Positions 25,018-33,247 are shown, numbered from the stretch's first letter. The stretch is DNA of 46,128 nucleotides from Sphingobacteriia bacterium (GCA_021151535.1 JAGKXC010000006.1:1-46128), one strand, 5' to 3'. Made by a program: numbers and translations. The notes: generated by a model from the sequence alone, not told the origin.

Positions 25018-27111
25018 TTGCGGTTTAATAGTTGCGTTTTGAAAAGGAAATATATAATACGGGATTTGAGTTGGCTGTCTTTTAATGGCCGGGTTTTACA
25101 GGAAGCAGAAGATGAAACGAATCATCCTCATGATAGATTAAAGTTCCTAGGCATTTTTTCAAATAATTTGGATGAGTTTTTTAGGGTAAGAGTTGCTACT
25201 CTGAACAAGATGGTGAAGCTGGGATCGGCGGCTAAAATGCAACTTGAAGCAAATCCGGAAAAAATCATCAAAGACATTCAACATGGTGTAGTTGAGCAGC
25301 AGGCAATTTTTGAGAAAATCTTTAAAGACATTTTGCAGCAGTTGAGTGATCGCCAGATTTTCATTAAAAATGAAAAGCAGTTGAATAAAGAGCAAAAAGA
25401 TTTCGTTACGCAGTATTTTGACGAGAAGGTGCATACACGGATTGTGCCGTTGATGGTTGAAAGTATTCCGAGTATGCCTTTTCTGAGAGATAGGAGTATT
25501 TATTTGGCTTGTGTTTTGGGCCATTCAATTAACCCCATCATGCAGCGTTATGCTTTGATTGAAATACCTGTTGGCGATTTGCCGAGATTTGTATTATTGC
25601 CTTCAAAAAAGGGTACATCCGACATAATTTTACTGGAGGATATTATTCGGTTTAACTTGCCTTATTTATTTGCTCCGTTTGGATTTGATCGTTTTATGGG
25701 TCATGTGATTAAGGTAACCCGCGATGCAGAAATGGAGATGGACAATGATTTCAATTCGAATTTAATTGACGAATTGGAGAAAGGGTTGAAAAACCGAAAA
25801 AAAGGTAAGGCCACACGATTTGTTTATGATAAGCAAATAGATCCCAATTTATTGGATTGGTTGGAAAAACGATTGGGATTAAATAAAAAAGATCACCTAA
25901 TTCCCGGCGGAAGGATTCATAATTTTAAAGATTTTATGGATTTCCCTAAGCAAGTTTTTCAGGATATTGAAGAACGTCCAAAGCCTTTTGTGCATCCCTT
26001 ACTGGTGCAACCATGTAGGATCATGGATGTTATCAATAGAAGCGATGTAATGTTGCATTTTCCTTATCATTCATTTGATTCAGTGATAGATTTGTTGCGT
26101 GAATCTGCCATTGATCCAGCAGTGGTGAGTATCAAAATTACCTTATATCGCTTGGCCAGTGATTCCAAAGTGATCAATGCTTTAATTAATGCAGTGAGAA
26201 ATGGGAAACAAGTGTTGGTGGTAATTGAATTGAAAGCCAGATTTGATGAAGAGGCGAATTTGAGATGGAGGAGAAGATTGGAAGAAGAAGGCGTGCAAGT
26301 GAAAATAGGCTTCCCCGACATGAAAATTCATGCGAAGTGTTGTGTGATTAAGCGTAGAGAGTTTAATAAAACCAAGCTTTTCGGATTTGTTAGTACAGGA
26401 AATTTGAATGAAAGCACTGCTAGAGTTTATGGGGATCATTGTTTGTTAACCAGTAATGCGAAAATTCTAAACGACGTAAACAAGGTGTTTGATGTTCTTG
26501 AAAAGGATCATTTCCATCCGCATTTGTTGAAGTCTATCAAAACCCTAATCGTTTCTCCAGAGGGCACTAGAAGAGCGTTTCAGCAGCAAATTAAAAAGCA
26601 GATCGCCCTGAAAAAGAAAAAGAAGGATGCGCAAATTTTGGTAAAATTAAATTCTTTGAGTGATAAAGAAATCATCAACGATTTATATGAAGCGGCCAAG
26701 CAAGGCGTAGATATTCAATTGGTTATTCGTGGGATTTGTTGCGCAGTTACCGATCAAGAATTTTTCAAGAAAAAACCACGTGCAATTAGTATTGTGGATC
26801 AATACTTGGAACATGCCCGGTTAATGATTTTTGGTTTGGGCGATGAAAAGGAAGTTTTTATTTCAAGTGCAGACTGGATGACGAGGAATTTAGATCATCG
26901 GATAGAAGTTTCCGCCCCAATTTTTGACCCGAGCATTCAAGAAGAATTATCACATATTATGAACATCCAGCTCAAGGAGAACCAGAAAGCACGTATTTTG
27001 GATTTGAGTTTGAGTAACGAATACATTGAGCCTGCAGAAGGCGAGCCGGCCGTTCGTTCTCAATTGGAGATTTATCATTATTTGGTTGAAAAAACATATC
27101 ACAAAGGATAG
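25018..27111 (+). CDS. ppk: Polyphosphate kinase 1
   Basis: PPK1 makes long-chain polyphosphate from ATP. The N-terminal domain begins at once with YIIRDLSWLSFNGRVLQEAED and continues with FLGIFSNNLDEFFRVRVA. The autophosphorylated histidine is H438 in DMKIHAKCCVI (E. coli H435), and the second essential histidine is in YLEHARLMIFG (E. coli H592). FISSADWMTRNLDHRIEV is also conserved. The position matching E. coli H454 is Phe (FGFVSTGNLNE). The gene has no ATG upstream of the conserved start: TTG at 25018 or TTG at 25039 (giving MKRKYIIRDLSW) must be used. At 697 residues it has normal length. The next gene is its usual partner, the exopolyphosphatase. Confidence 0.95.
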   Translation: MRFNSCVLKRKYIIRDLSWLSFNGRVLQEAEDETNHPHDRLKFLGIFSNNLDEFFRVRVATLNKMVKLGSAAKMQLEANPEKIIKDIQHGVVEQQAIFEKIFKDILQQLSDRQIFIKNEKQLNKEQKDFVTQYFDEKVHTRIVPLMVESIPSMPFLRDRSIYLACVLGHSINPIMQRYALIEIPVGDLPRFVLLPSKKGTSDIILLEDIIRFNLPYLFAPFGFDRFMGHVIKVTRDAEMEMDNDFNSNLIDELEKGLKNRKKGKATRFVYDKQIDPNLLDWLEKRLGLNKKDHLIPGGRIHNFKDFMDFPKQVFQDIEERPKPFVHPLLVQPCRIMDVINRSDVMLHFPYHSFDSVIDLLRESAIDPAVVSIKITLYRLASDSKVINALINAVRNGKQVLVVIELKARFDEEANLRWRRRLEEEGVQVKIGFPDMKIHAKCCVIKRREFNKTKLFGFVSTGNLNESTARVYGDHCLLTSNAKILNDVNKVFDVLEKDHFHPHLLKSIKTLIVSPEGTRRAFQQQIKKQIALKKKKKDAQILVKLNSLSDKEIINDLYEAAKQGVDIQLVIRGICCAVTDQEFFKKKPRAISIVDQYLEHARLMIFGLGDEKEVFISSADWMTRNLDHRIEVSAPIFDPSIQEELSHIMNIQLKENQKARILDLSLSNEYIEPAEGEPAVRSQLEIYHYLVEKTYHKG

Positions 27112-27115
27112 GCCA

Positions 27116-27988
27116 TTGAATTTAGGAGCGATTGATATTGGAAGCAATGCCGTAAGGCTTTTGGTGGCGCAAGCCGTTCCCTATAAAAAGGAGATTGATT
27201 TTACCAAGCTTAGTTTACTAAGATTGCCATTGCGATTGGGGTTAGATGTATTTGAAAACGGAAAAATATCGCCAGAAAAAGCGGAACTATTGCTTAAAAG
27301 CATGGAGAGTTTTAAACTCATCATGGAGATTTATGGGGTAAAGAAATTTCGGGCCTGTGCAACCAGTGCGATGCGGGATGCGGCAAATGCGAGTGAAATT
27401 GTTGCTAACATTAAAGAAAAAACGGGAATTGAAATCGAAGTAATTTCTGGAAGAGAAGAAGCGGCAATAATTTATGAGACCCATTTAAGGGAAAGTGGCA
27501 GTAAAAATGGGAGCACTTTGTATATTGATGTAGGTGGTGGCAGCACGGAATTAACGCTATATTCTTTTGGGGAAAAAGTATTGCAAGAGAGCTTTGATAT
27601 TGGAACGATAAGGTTACTTAGTGGTAAAGTAAAGGAGGAAATTTGGGAGGATATCAAGCGTTCGGTTAAATTGGCGGTGAAAGACCATAAACCTTTGATG
27701 GTTGTTGGCAGTGGCGGCAACATCAATAAATTATTTGCATTATCCAAAAATAAGGAAGGTGATCCTATGGCATTGGGCCAGTTGGAAGTTTTTCTAAGGG
27801 ATTTGGGAAGTATGTCGCTTTCGGAGAGAATGCATACTTTTCAATTGAGACAAGAACGAGCGGAGGTGATTGTTCCCGCCCTTCAGATATATACATCCAT
27901 TTTGCGCTGGAGTGGAGCAAGGAAAATTTCGGTACCCAAAATCGGTTTAGCCGACGGCTTGGTGCGCAATATCTATTATAATCTATAA
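27116..27988 (+). CDS. ppx: Ppx/GppA-family exopolyphosphatase
   Basis: Ppx/GppA enzymes release phosphate from polyphosphate ends or hydrolyse pppGpp. The ASKHA-type ATPase fold is shown by the phosphate-1 loop AIDIGSNAVRLLVAQ, then ACATSAMRDAANASEIV, the catalytic-Glu region ISGREEAAIIYETH and the phosphate-2 loop YIDVGGGSTELTL. At about 290 residues it has only the two core domains, without the C-terminal helical domain of E. coli Ppx. TTG at 27116 is preferred because AAAGGA lies 6-7 bases upstream and the protein then begins directly with the conserved strand. TTG at 27086 would overlap ppk. It is coupled to ppk (4 bases apart). Confidence 0.9.
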   Translation: MNLGAIDIGSNAVRLLVAQAVPYKKEIDFTKLSLLRLPLRLGLDVFENGKISPEKAELLLKSMESFKLIMEIYGVKKFRACATSAMRDAANASEIVANIKEKTGIEIEVISGREEAAIIYETHLRESGSKNGSTLYIDVGGGSTELTLYSFGEKVLQESFDIGTIRLLSGKVKEEIWEDIKRSVKLAVKDHKPLMVVGSGGNINKLFALSKNKEGDPMALGQLEVFLRDLGSMSLSERMHTFQLRQERAEVIVPALQIYTSILRWSGARKISVPKIGLADGLVRNIYYNL

Positions 27989-28026
27989 TGGTTTACAGCG
28001 TTAACGGGCGATTAAAATCTGATACT

Positions 28027-28515
28027 CTATAATGGGTGTTCCCCAGAAACAGTAAACGGCAATTTGTGCAAAGATGCAAAAGTTAAAAAATCGTTTGTAT
28101 TTGCCACAGTTAGATTTAAAGCCTTTCCAGAATGAGGTTTAATGTGCAATATGCATTTTCCACCAGTTGTATAGGCTTTGCCTAATCGGCCGAAACGATA
28201 TCCCCAACCACCAAATTCCTTTAAAGGCGAAATCTGAATGGAGTGGATGGCTGAAATTTCTTCGGCAGGGATAAATTTTTCTTTTACAAAAGGCCTAAAT
28301 CGGTATTTGACACCTTGATTTGAGATGGAATAATCTAATTTTACCCAGTAAAGTATCAGCAACACTAGAAGTACGATTGCTATTGGAAAGATGAGTATTT
28401 CAAATGGCTTGGGTTCGAGATATTGGCTTACTGCGATGATTGCGAATACAATGAACATTATTGGGTACACCAATTTGTGCATGTTAAAGGATTGAGAAAA
28501 TTGGGGAGAATTCAT
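28027..28515 (-). CDS. Small membrane protein with PH-like domain
   Basis: A 162-residue protein with two adjacent hydrophobic helices (about 14-30 and 39-58). A soluble domain follows in which VKYRFRPFVKEKFIPAEEISAI, then GGWGYRFGRLGKAYTTGG, suggest the bacterial PH-like (bPH) fold seen in many two-helix membrane proteins of unknown role. It is convergent with ppx (38 bases between stops) and divergent from rpmH. There is no enzyme motif, and I cannot assign a function. Confidence 0.6.
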   Translation of the reverse strand: MNSPQFSQSFNMHKLVYPIMFIVFAIIAVSQYLEPKPFEILIFPIAIVLLVLLILYWVKLDYSISNQGVKYRFRPFVKEKFIPAEEISAIHSIQISPLKEFGGWGYRFGRLGKAYTTGGKCILHIKPHSGKALNLTVANTNDFLTFASLHKLPFTVSGEHPL

Positions 28516-28619
28516 GTGGACACTAGGATTTCAGAGGGTTAACAAAGTTAGCCAATGGGATGAAAAGATTTCTTTAATATTTTTTGCACGGATAGATGTG
28601 GATTTAAAAATCTATTTGT

Positions 28620-28627
28620 TATATTTG
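28620..28627 (+). promoter_or_regulatory. rpmH -7 promoter box (TATATTTG)
   Basis: An exact TAnnTTTG match, extended by CAG as in several other promoters here, 28 bases before the rpmH ATG. The -33 element is weak. Confidence 0.7.
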
Positions 28628-28655
28628 CAGCCCGATTTAAAAACAGATTACGATT

Positions 28656-28817
28656 ATGACCAAGCGTACTTATCAGCCTTCGAATAGAAAACGTAAGAAT
28701 CGTCACGGATTCCGTGAGCGTATGTCTACCGCTAACGGACGTCGTGTGTTGGCTTCCCGTCGCAGACGCGGTCGTAGCAGCCTTACCGTAAGTAACGAGC
28801 GCGGCCACAAAGGCTAA
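28656..28817 (+). CDS. rpmH: 50S ribosomal protein bL34
   Basis: A 53-residue, very basic protein starting MTKRTYQPSNRKRKNRHGFR with the family motif GRRVLASRRRRGR, which is the universal bL34 signature. It is part of the large ribosomal subunit near the exit tunnel. It is short and easily missed; a spurious antisense frame covers it. Ten bases separate its stop from rnpA, the classical rpmH-rnpA-yidD order. It has more G+C-rich codons than its neighbours, as expected for a highly expressed gene. Confidence 0.97.
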   Translation: MTKRTYQPSNRKRKNRHGFRERMSTANGRRVLASRRRRGRSSLTVSNERGHKG

Positions 28818-28827
28818 AAGCGCGGAA

Positions 28828-29328
28828 ATGTGCGGGATGCAGCATCCGGCAATTTCATATCGTCTAGGTGAAGGCTTCAGTAAAACTGAAAGACTTTGTA
28901 GTGAAAAACTGATCGCCCGATTGTATCAATCGGGCGATTTTATTTCTAAATATCCATTGCGTATAAATCTGGTATTATGTGAATTACCAGAGAATGTTCC
29001 ATGTCAAGTAGTTTTTACAGTTGGTAAAAAGCGATTTCCTTCTGCGGTAAATAGAAATCGAATAAAGCGATTGATGCGTGAATTGTATCGGAAGTCAAAA
29101 ATGCCGGTTTATCATTACTTGAACGAAAATGGAAAGCAGCTGGCGATGTCGATGATTTACACCGGAAAGGAGTTGCCAGATTTTCAAATGTTAGAAAAAC
29201 AATGGACTTCGATGCAAAAGAGGATAATGAAGAAATTGGATGAGATGATAATGTTTGAGTTGAGAAGTGGAGAAGTTGGGGCAGAATTAGGTGCTGAGGC
29301 TCAGAAGAAAGTGGGGGGGTCGAAATGA
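28828..29328 (+). CDS. rnpA: Ribonuclease P protein component
   Basis: RnpA binds the RNase P RNA and helps 5' maturation of tRNA precursors. The fold is recognisable from FSKTERLCSEKLIARLYQSG, then VGKKRFPSAVNRNRIKRLMR, the conserved RNR-type arginine-rich helix. At 166 residues it is longer than the usual ~120; the extra C-terminal part (about 130-166) is charged and not conserved. Its stop overlaps the yidD start (ATGA). The early coding region contains a perfect 12-bp inverted repeat (28912-28938) that could form a strong mRNA hairpin. Confidence 0.95.
   Translation: MCGMQHPAISYRLGEGFSKTERLCSEKLIARLYQSGDFISKYPLRINLVLCELPENVPCQVVFTVGKKRFPSAVNRNRIKRLMRELYRKSKMPVYHYLNENGKQLAMSMIYTGKELPDFQMLEKQWTSMQKRIMKKLDEMIMFELRSGEVGAELGAEAQKKVGGSK
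28912..28938 (+). repeat. Perfect 12-bp inverted repeat inside rnpA
   Basis: Arm ATCGCCCGATTG, a three-base TAT loop, then the exact reverse complement. Each arm contains one copy of the over-represented word GGGCGAT/ATCGCCC. In the mRNA it would form a stable hairpin from codon 29. Confidence 0.85.
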
Positions 29329-29534
29329 AGTACATTGGAATCGCACTAATAAAAATTTATCAGTATGTAATTTCTCCTTTGTACGGCCCAACCTGTAGAT
29401 TTCATCCAACTTGCAGTCAATATGGACTAGAGGCATTCAAGAAGTATGGATTTTTTAAAGGTGGATGGTTAACGATTAGGAGGATTGGGCGATGTCATCC
29501 ATGGGGTGGGAGCGGGTACGATCCGGTGCCATAA
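29325..29534 (+). CDS. yidD: Membrane protein insertion efficiency factor YidD
   Basis: A 69-residue protein with the family core YGPTCRFHPTCSQYGLEAFKKYG and a C-terminal GRCHPWGGSGYDPVP motif, including the three conserved cysteines. YidD assists YidC/Sec insertion of inner-membrane proteins from the cytoplasmic side. The ATGA overlap with rnpA shows translational coupling. yidC is not adjacent here, unlike in Proteobacteria. Confidence 0.97.
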   Translation: MKYIGIALIKIYQYVISPLYGPTCRFHPTCSQYGLEAFKKYGFFKGGWLTIRRIGRCHPWGGSGYDPVP

Positions 29535-29562
29535 ATATTCGATAAATCATTGAATAGAAGGG

Positions 29563-29593
29563 TTGTGATTGCTAAAATTATTTGCTATATTTG
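29563..29593 (+). promoter_or_regulatory. rpsF operon promoter (TTG-N20-TATATTTG)
   Basis: The -33 TTG (29563-29565) and -7 box TATATTTG (29586-29593) fit the Bacteroidota housekeeping promoter. The leader to the rpsF ATG is about 28 bases. Confidence 0.75.
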
Positions 29594-29624
29594 CAGCCCT
29601 AAATTTTTAGCCAAATAAAAAATT

Positions 29625-30026
29625 ATGAGTAAACAACAGTACGAGACCGTGATCATTTTGACACCCGTACTCTCTGAACAGCAGATGAAAGACGCTGTTT
29701 CCGGCTACAGAGAGTTGATCACGAGCAACGGTGGGGAAATGGTCCATGAAGAAAACTGGGGCCTAACCAAACTAGCCTATCCCATCCAGAAAAAAGGTAC
29801 AGGTTTTTATCACCTGTTTGAATTCAAAGCGAACACAGATTTTATCAAGACTTTCGAGTTGGCTTTCCGTAGAGATGAGCGCGTATTGCGTTATTTGACG
29901 GTAAAGTTAGACAAGTGGGGTGTTGATTACAATCACCGTAAGCGCAATGGTGAATTACGTTCATCAAAAGACGAATCAGCTAAGAAAGCTGCTAAAACAA
30001 CAGAAAGTGAGGGAACTGAGTCATGA
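29625..30026 (+). CDS. rpsF: 30S ribosomal protein bS6
   Basis: A 133-residue protein: YETVIILTPVLSEQQMKDAV at the start, and NWGLTKLAYPIQKKGTGFYHLFEF and FRRDERVLRYLTVKLD as in bS6. It pairs with bS18 on the platform of the small subunit. The C-terminal ~30 residues form a lysine/serine/glutamate tail. It is the first gene of the rpsF-rpsR-rplI operon and overlaps rpsR by 4 bases. Confidence 0.97.
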   Translation: MSKQQYETVIILTPVLSEQQMKDAVSGYRELITSNGGEMVHEENWGLTKLAYPIQKKGTGFYHLFEFKANTDFIKTFELAFRRDERVLRYLTVKLDKWGVDYNHRKRNGELRSSKDESAKKAAKTTESEGTES

Positions 30027-30286
30027 GTAAAGAATCAAATTTCGTATTTAACCAAACTCCCCAAGTAATCCAAAAGAAGAAATACTGTCGTTTCAAAAAA
30101 CACGGTATTAAGTACATTGATTACAAGGACAAGGATTTCTTGTTAAAGTTTGTGAATGAGCAGGGTAAGATTTTACCACGCAGAATTACTGGAACTTCTT
30201 TGAAGTATCAGCGTAAAATGTCAGTTGCAATCAAGCGCGCACGTCACTTGGCTTTAATGCCATTCGTTGCCGACGGTTTAAAATAG
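30023..30286 (+). CDS. rpsR: 30S ribosomal protein bS18
   Basis: An 87-residue protein with the family core KKKYCRFKKHGIKYIDYKD and ILPRRITGTSLKYQRKMSVA, then IKRARHLALMPFV. It binds beside bS6 on the small subunit. Start ATG overlaps the rpsF stop as ATGA. A single cysteine remains from the zinc-type ancestral form. Confidence 0.97.
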   Translation: MSKESNFVFNQTPQVIQKKKYCRFKKHGIKYIDYKDKDFLLKFVNEQGKILPRRITGTSLKYQRKMSVAIKRARHLALMPFVADGLK

Positions 30287-30290
30287 GAGG
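30285..30290 (+). promoter_or_regulatory. Strong Shine-Dalgarno sequence of rplI (AGGAGG)
   Basis: A perfect AGGAGG lies 7 bases before the rplI ATG at 30298. Genes in this window otherwise rarely show such a site, in line with the weak use of Shine-Dalgarno pairing in Bacteroidota. Confidence 0.8.
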
Positions 30291-30297
30291 ATAGAAG

Positions 30298-30738
30298 ATG
30301 AAAATTATTTTAACTCAAGACGTAAAAAACCTAGGACATAAGGACGATGTAGTAGTTGTAAAAGACGGATACGGACGTAACTTCTTGATTCCACAAGGTA
30401 AAGCCAAATTGGCTTCTGAAAGTGCATTGAAAATGTTGGCTGAAGATATTCGCCAGCGTGAGTTTAAGATGGAAAAGCTTCGCAAAGATGCCGAGGCATT
30501 AGCAGCAAAATTGAACGGAGTATCTGTTACAGTTGCAGCTAAGGCAGGAAATACTGGTAAGATTTTCGGATCTGTAACTTCTTTGCAAGTTGCTAACGCA
30601 TTGAAAGATAAAGGGTATGATGTAGATCGTAGAAAAATTGTTTTCGACGATATCAAATCAGTCGGTCAGTACGAAGCGAACATCAATTTAGCTAAGGACA
30701 TTAACGCCAACATTACCATTGAGGTTGTTGCCGATTAA
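30298..30738 (+). CDS. rplI: 50S ribosomal protein bL9
   Basis: A 146-residue protein: the N-terminal MKIILTQDVKNLGHKDDVVV with KDGYGRNFLIPQGKA is the bL9 rRNA-binding domain, followed by the long connecting helix (about 42-75) and the C-terminal domain with GKIFGSVTSLQVANALKDKG. It projects from the L1 stalk base of the large subunit. It is the last gene of the bS6-bS18-bL9 operon and is followed by a terminator. Confidence 0.97.
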   Translation: MKIILTQDVKNLGHKDDVVVVKDGYGRNFLIPQGKAKLASESALKMLAEDIRQREFKMEKLRKDAEALAAKLNGVSVTVAAKAGNTGKIFGSVTSLQVANALKDKGYDVDRRKIVFDDIKSVGQYEANINLAKDINANITIEVVAD

Positions 30739-30759
30739 TTAGTTAGGTTATAGGTATAA

Positions 30760-30790
30760 AGAAGGCTGCCAATTGGCGGCCTTTTTTTTT
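30760..30790 (+). terminator. Rho-independent terminator of rpsF-rpsR-rplI
   Basis: Stem AAGGCTGCC / GGCGGCCTT (one T-G wobble) around an AATT loop, followed by a long T-run. Confidence 0.9.
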
Positions 30791-30853
30791 AATTATTTTT
30801 TAGAATTTGGAAAAAACGTAACTATTTATCAAGTATTTAAGGGCTTTTCGTGT

Positions 30854-30861
30854 TATTTTTG
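30854..30861 (+). promoter_or_regulatory. -7 promoter box (TATTTTTG) of the MMPL-family gene
   Basis: An exact TAnnTTTG match that ends 7 bases before the ATG at 30869. It decides the start: the frame is open further upstream, but those codons lie in or before the promoter. No TTG lies at the usual -33 distance. Confidence 0.6.
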
Positions 30862-30868
30862 CAAGACT

Positions 30869-33247
30869 ATGTGGGATCGTTTTGCTACCCTGATCCTCAA
30901 AAAACGGGTATACTTCATTGCTGCTATTCTCCTTTTTACAGGAGTAATGGGTTATTATGCCACCAAGGTGGAATTGGAATACAATTTTCAGAAATTGGTA
31001 CCATCGGATGATCCAGATCATATAGCATACAAAAAATTTAATGCCACCTTTGGTGAAGACGGAAATAAATTGGTAGTGGGGTTTGCCTCAGATCAGCTAT
31101 TTCAGTTAAAAACATTTCAAGCTTATTATAAGTTAAGCGAAGAGTTGTCCAAGCAAAAAGGGGTAAAAGATGTTATCTCTCCCACCAAATTGTTCAGTTT
31201 GAGCTTGGATACTGCCGATAAATTTGTACTTCACAAATTTATACCAACCATGCCGCAAACACAGGCGGAGGTAGATTCCATCAAGCAGATGTTCTTGGAA
31301 ATGCCCTTCTACCGTGGCTTGTTGTATAACGAAGAAACAAATGCATGCTTGTTGGTTATTAGCATTGAAGACAAATTTTTGAACTCTAAAGAAAGAAAAG
31401 ACCATGTGTTATTATGGGAGAAAATCATTCGGAAATTTGCTGCAGATAACAATCTAGAAATCCATTTAAGTGGTTTGCCTTATGTGAGAACCATGTATGC
31501 AACTGAAGTGAGAGCCGAAATCATTATGTTAACGGCAATTTCTTTTGTAGTAACTGCGTTGTTGATCCTTTTATTCTTTAGAAGTATTTCAACGTTGTTG
31601 ATCTCTTTGTTGTTTATTGTGATTGGGGTTGTGAGTATGCTAGGATTGTGCGGACTGTTGGGTTATAAAATTTCATTACTAACAGGTACTTTGCCTCCGT
31701 TGTTGGTGGTTATTGGGGTTCAAAATACCATCTACTTAATTAATAAATACCACGAGGAATATAGCAAGTGTAGGAACCAAGCTAGGGCATTAACACGTGT
31801 AGTTTCCAGAATTGGATTGGCTAACTTCTTGATTAACTTCACAACTGCTGTAGGTTTTGGTACATTTTATTTTACCAAAATTCATATTTTGGAAGAATAT
31901 GGTATGGTTTCCTTCTTGGTTATCAATATCGTTTTCCTAATTACTTTGATTGGTCTTCCGGCTCTATATAGTTTCTTGCCAGTACCATCAGATAAACAGA
32001 TTCAACATTTAGAAAATAAAAATATCATTAAGTTTTTGGATTGGGTGAAGTTTATGGTATTTAATCATAAACGCAGAATTTATTTCTGGTTCACGCTGTT
32101 CACATTATTAAGTACAATTTTTGTTTTCCGTTTAAGGCCGCTGGCATTTATGGTGGACGATATCCCCCATGATTCACATTTGTACAAGGATCTTGAATTT
32201 TTTCAAGACAATTTCAAAGGTGTAATGCCATATGAGATTTTAATCAAAACAAATGACGAACACGATGCTGCAAATCCTACAACCTTGGCCAAGGTTAACA
32301 GTTTGCAAAAAGCATTGAAGCGTTTCCCTGAGTTATCTAAACCCATCAGTTTGGTAGAGATTGTGAGTTATGCCAATCAAGTGGTAAATAATAATGATCC
32401 AGCTTATTACCGTATGCCAAAAGTTACGGATTTGGGCGATATTAGTATGCGAATGCCAGAAGGGAAAGGTAACAACCAATTGATGAAAGGATTGATGGAC
32501 AGTTCCCATTCTCAGTTGCGAGTTTCTTATCAAATCCGTGATGTAGGTTCTGTGCGATTGGATAGCATCAATAATGCGATTTATGAAATTCTTGAACGTA
32601 TTTTCCCTAAAGAAGAATATCAAGTTCAAGTTACCGGAACATCAGCAGTATTCTTGAAAGGAAATAGCTATCTATATGGCAGCTTAAATCAAGCTACATT
32701 CTGGAGTATCTTCATTATATCATTAACCATGGGATTGTTATTCCCATCAATTCGAATGATTATCATCGCCATTATCCCCAATGCAATTCCATTATTGGTT
32801 ACTGCGGGAACCATGGGGTATTTTGGGGTGCCACTTAAACCCTCTACCATTTTGGTATTTAGTATTGCTTTTGGTATTACAGTGGATGCAACCATTCACT
32901 TTGTAATTACTTTCAGAAGGGAATTGGTGAAACATAACCATACCGTGAGGGTAGCTTTGAGTAATACCATTTCAGAAGTGGGGCATAGTATGATTTATAC
33001 CATGGTTGCGATTTGCGCTGGATTCATGATATTCGTTGTATCCAGTTTCCAAGGTACAGTATGGTTGGGATGGTTAACTGGTTTAACATTAATGGTAGGT
33101 ATGGCCGCAAATTTGTTTTTGTTGCCAGCTTTAATTCTTACATTGGAACATCGATTGAATCCAAAAGAAGAATTGGAAGATACCGTTCTTGATATCGAAG
33201 AGGAAGAAGATGGTGAATCTTCAACTTCCGATGTGATTAGGGGTTAG
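30869..33247 (+). CDS. RND/MMPL-family membrane exporter
   Basis: A 792-residue inner-membrane protein with the twelve-helix RND layout: one helix near the N-terminus, a periplasmic loop (about 45-215), five helices (about 220-380), a second single helix (about 405-425), a second periplasmic loop (about 430-615) and five helices (about 620-765). The helix-4-like segment FSIAFGITVDATIHFVITF carries the polar Asp/Thr pair used for proton relay, and GVQNTIYLINKYHEEY is its counterpart in the first half. Such MMPL proteins export lipids, hopanoids or hydrophobic compounds without an outer-membrane channel of their own; the substrate here is not evident. It ends in an acidic tail. Its stop is 6 bases from the convergent LuxE-like gene. 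Confidence 0.9.
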   Translation: MWDRFATLILKKRVYFIAAILLFTGVMGYYATKVELEYNFQKLVPSDDPDHIAYKKFNATFGEDGNKLVVGFASDQLFQLKTFQAYYKLSEELSKQKGVKDVISPTKLFSLSLDTADKFVLHKFIPTMPQTQAEVDSIKQMFLEMPFYRGLLYNEETNACLLVISIEDKFLNSKERKDHVLLWEKIIRKFAADNNLEIHLSGLPYVRTMYATEVRAEIIMLTAISFVVTALLILLFFRSISTLLISLLFIVIGVVSMLGLCGLLGYKISLLTGTLPPLLVVIGVQNTIYLINKYHEEYSKCRNQARALTRVVSRIGLANFLINFTTAVGFGTFYFTKIHILEEYGMVSFLVINIVFLITLIGLPALYSFLPVPSDKQIQHLENKNIIKFLDWVKFMVFNHKRRIYFWFTLFTLLSTIFVFRLRPLAFMVDDIPHDSHLYKDLEFFQDNFKGVMPYEILIKTNDEHDAANPTTLAKVNSLQKALKRFPELSKPISLVEIVSYANQVVNNNDPAYYRMPKVTDLGDISMRMPEGKGNNQLMKGLMDSSHSQLRVSYQIRDVGSVRLDSINNAIYEILERIFPKEEYQVQVTGTSAVFLKGNSYLYGSLNQATFWSIFIISLTMGLLFPSIRMIIIAIIPNAIPLLVTAGTMGYFGVPLKPSTILVFSIAFGITVDATIHFVITFRRELVKHNHTVRVALSNTISEVGHSMIYTMVAICAGFMIFVVSSFQGTVWLGWLTGLTLMVGMAANLFLLPALILTLEHRLNPKEELEDTVLDIEEEEDGESSTSDVIRG

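Noticed and set aside
28548..28808. Open frame antisense to rpmH
   Set aside because: The plus strand clearly encodes bL34 (GRRVLASRRRRGR), so the antisense frame is a shadow.
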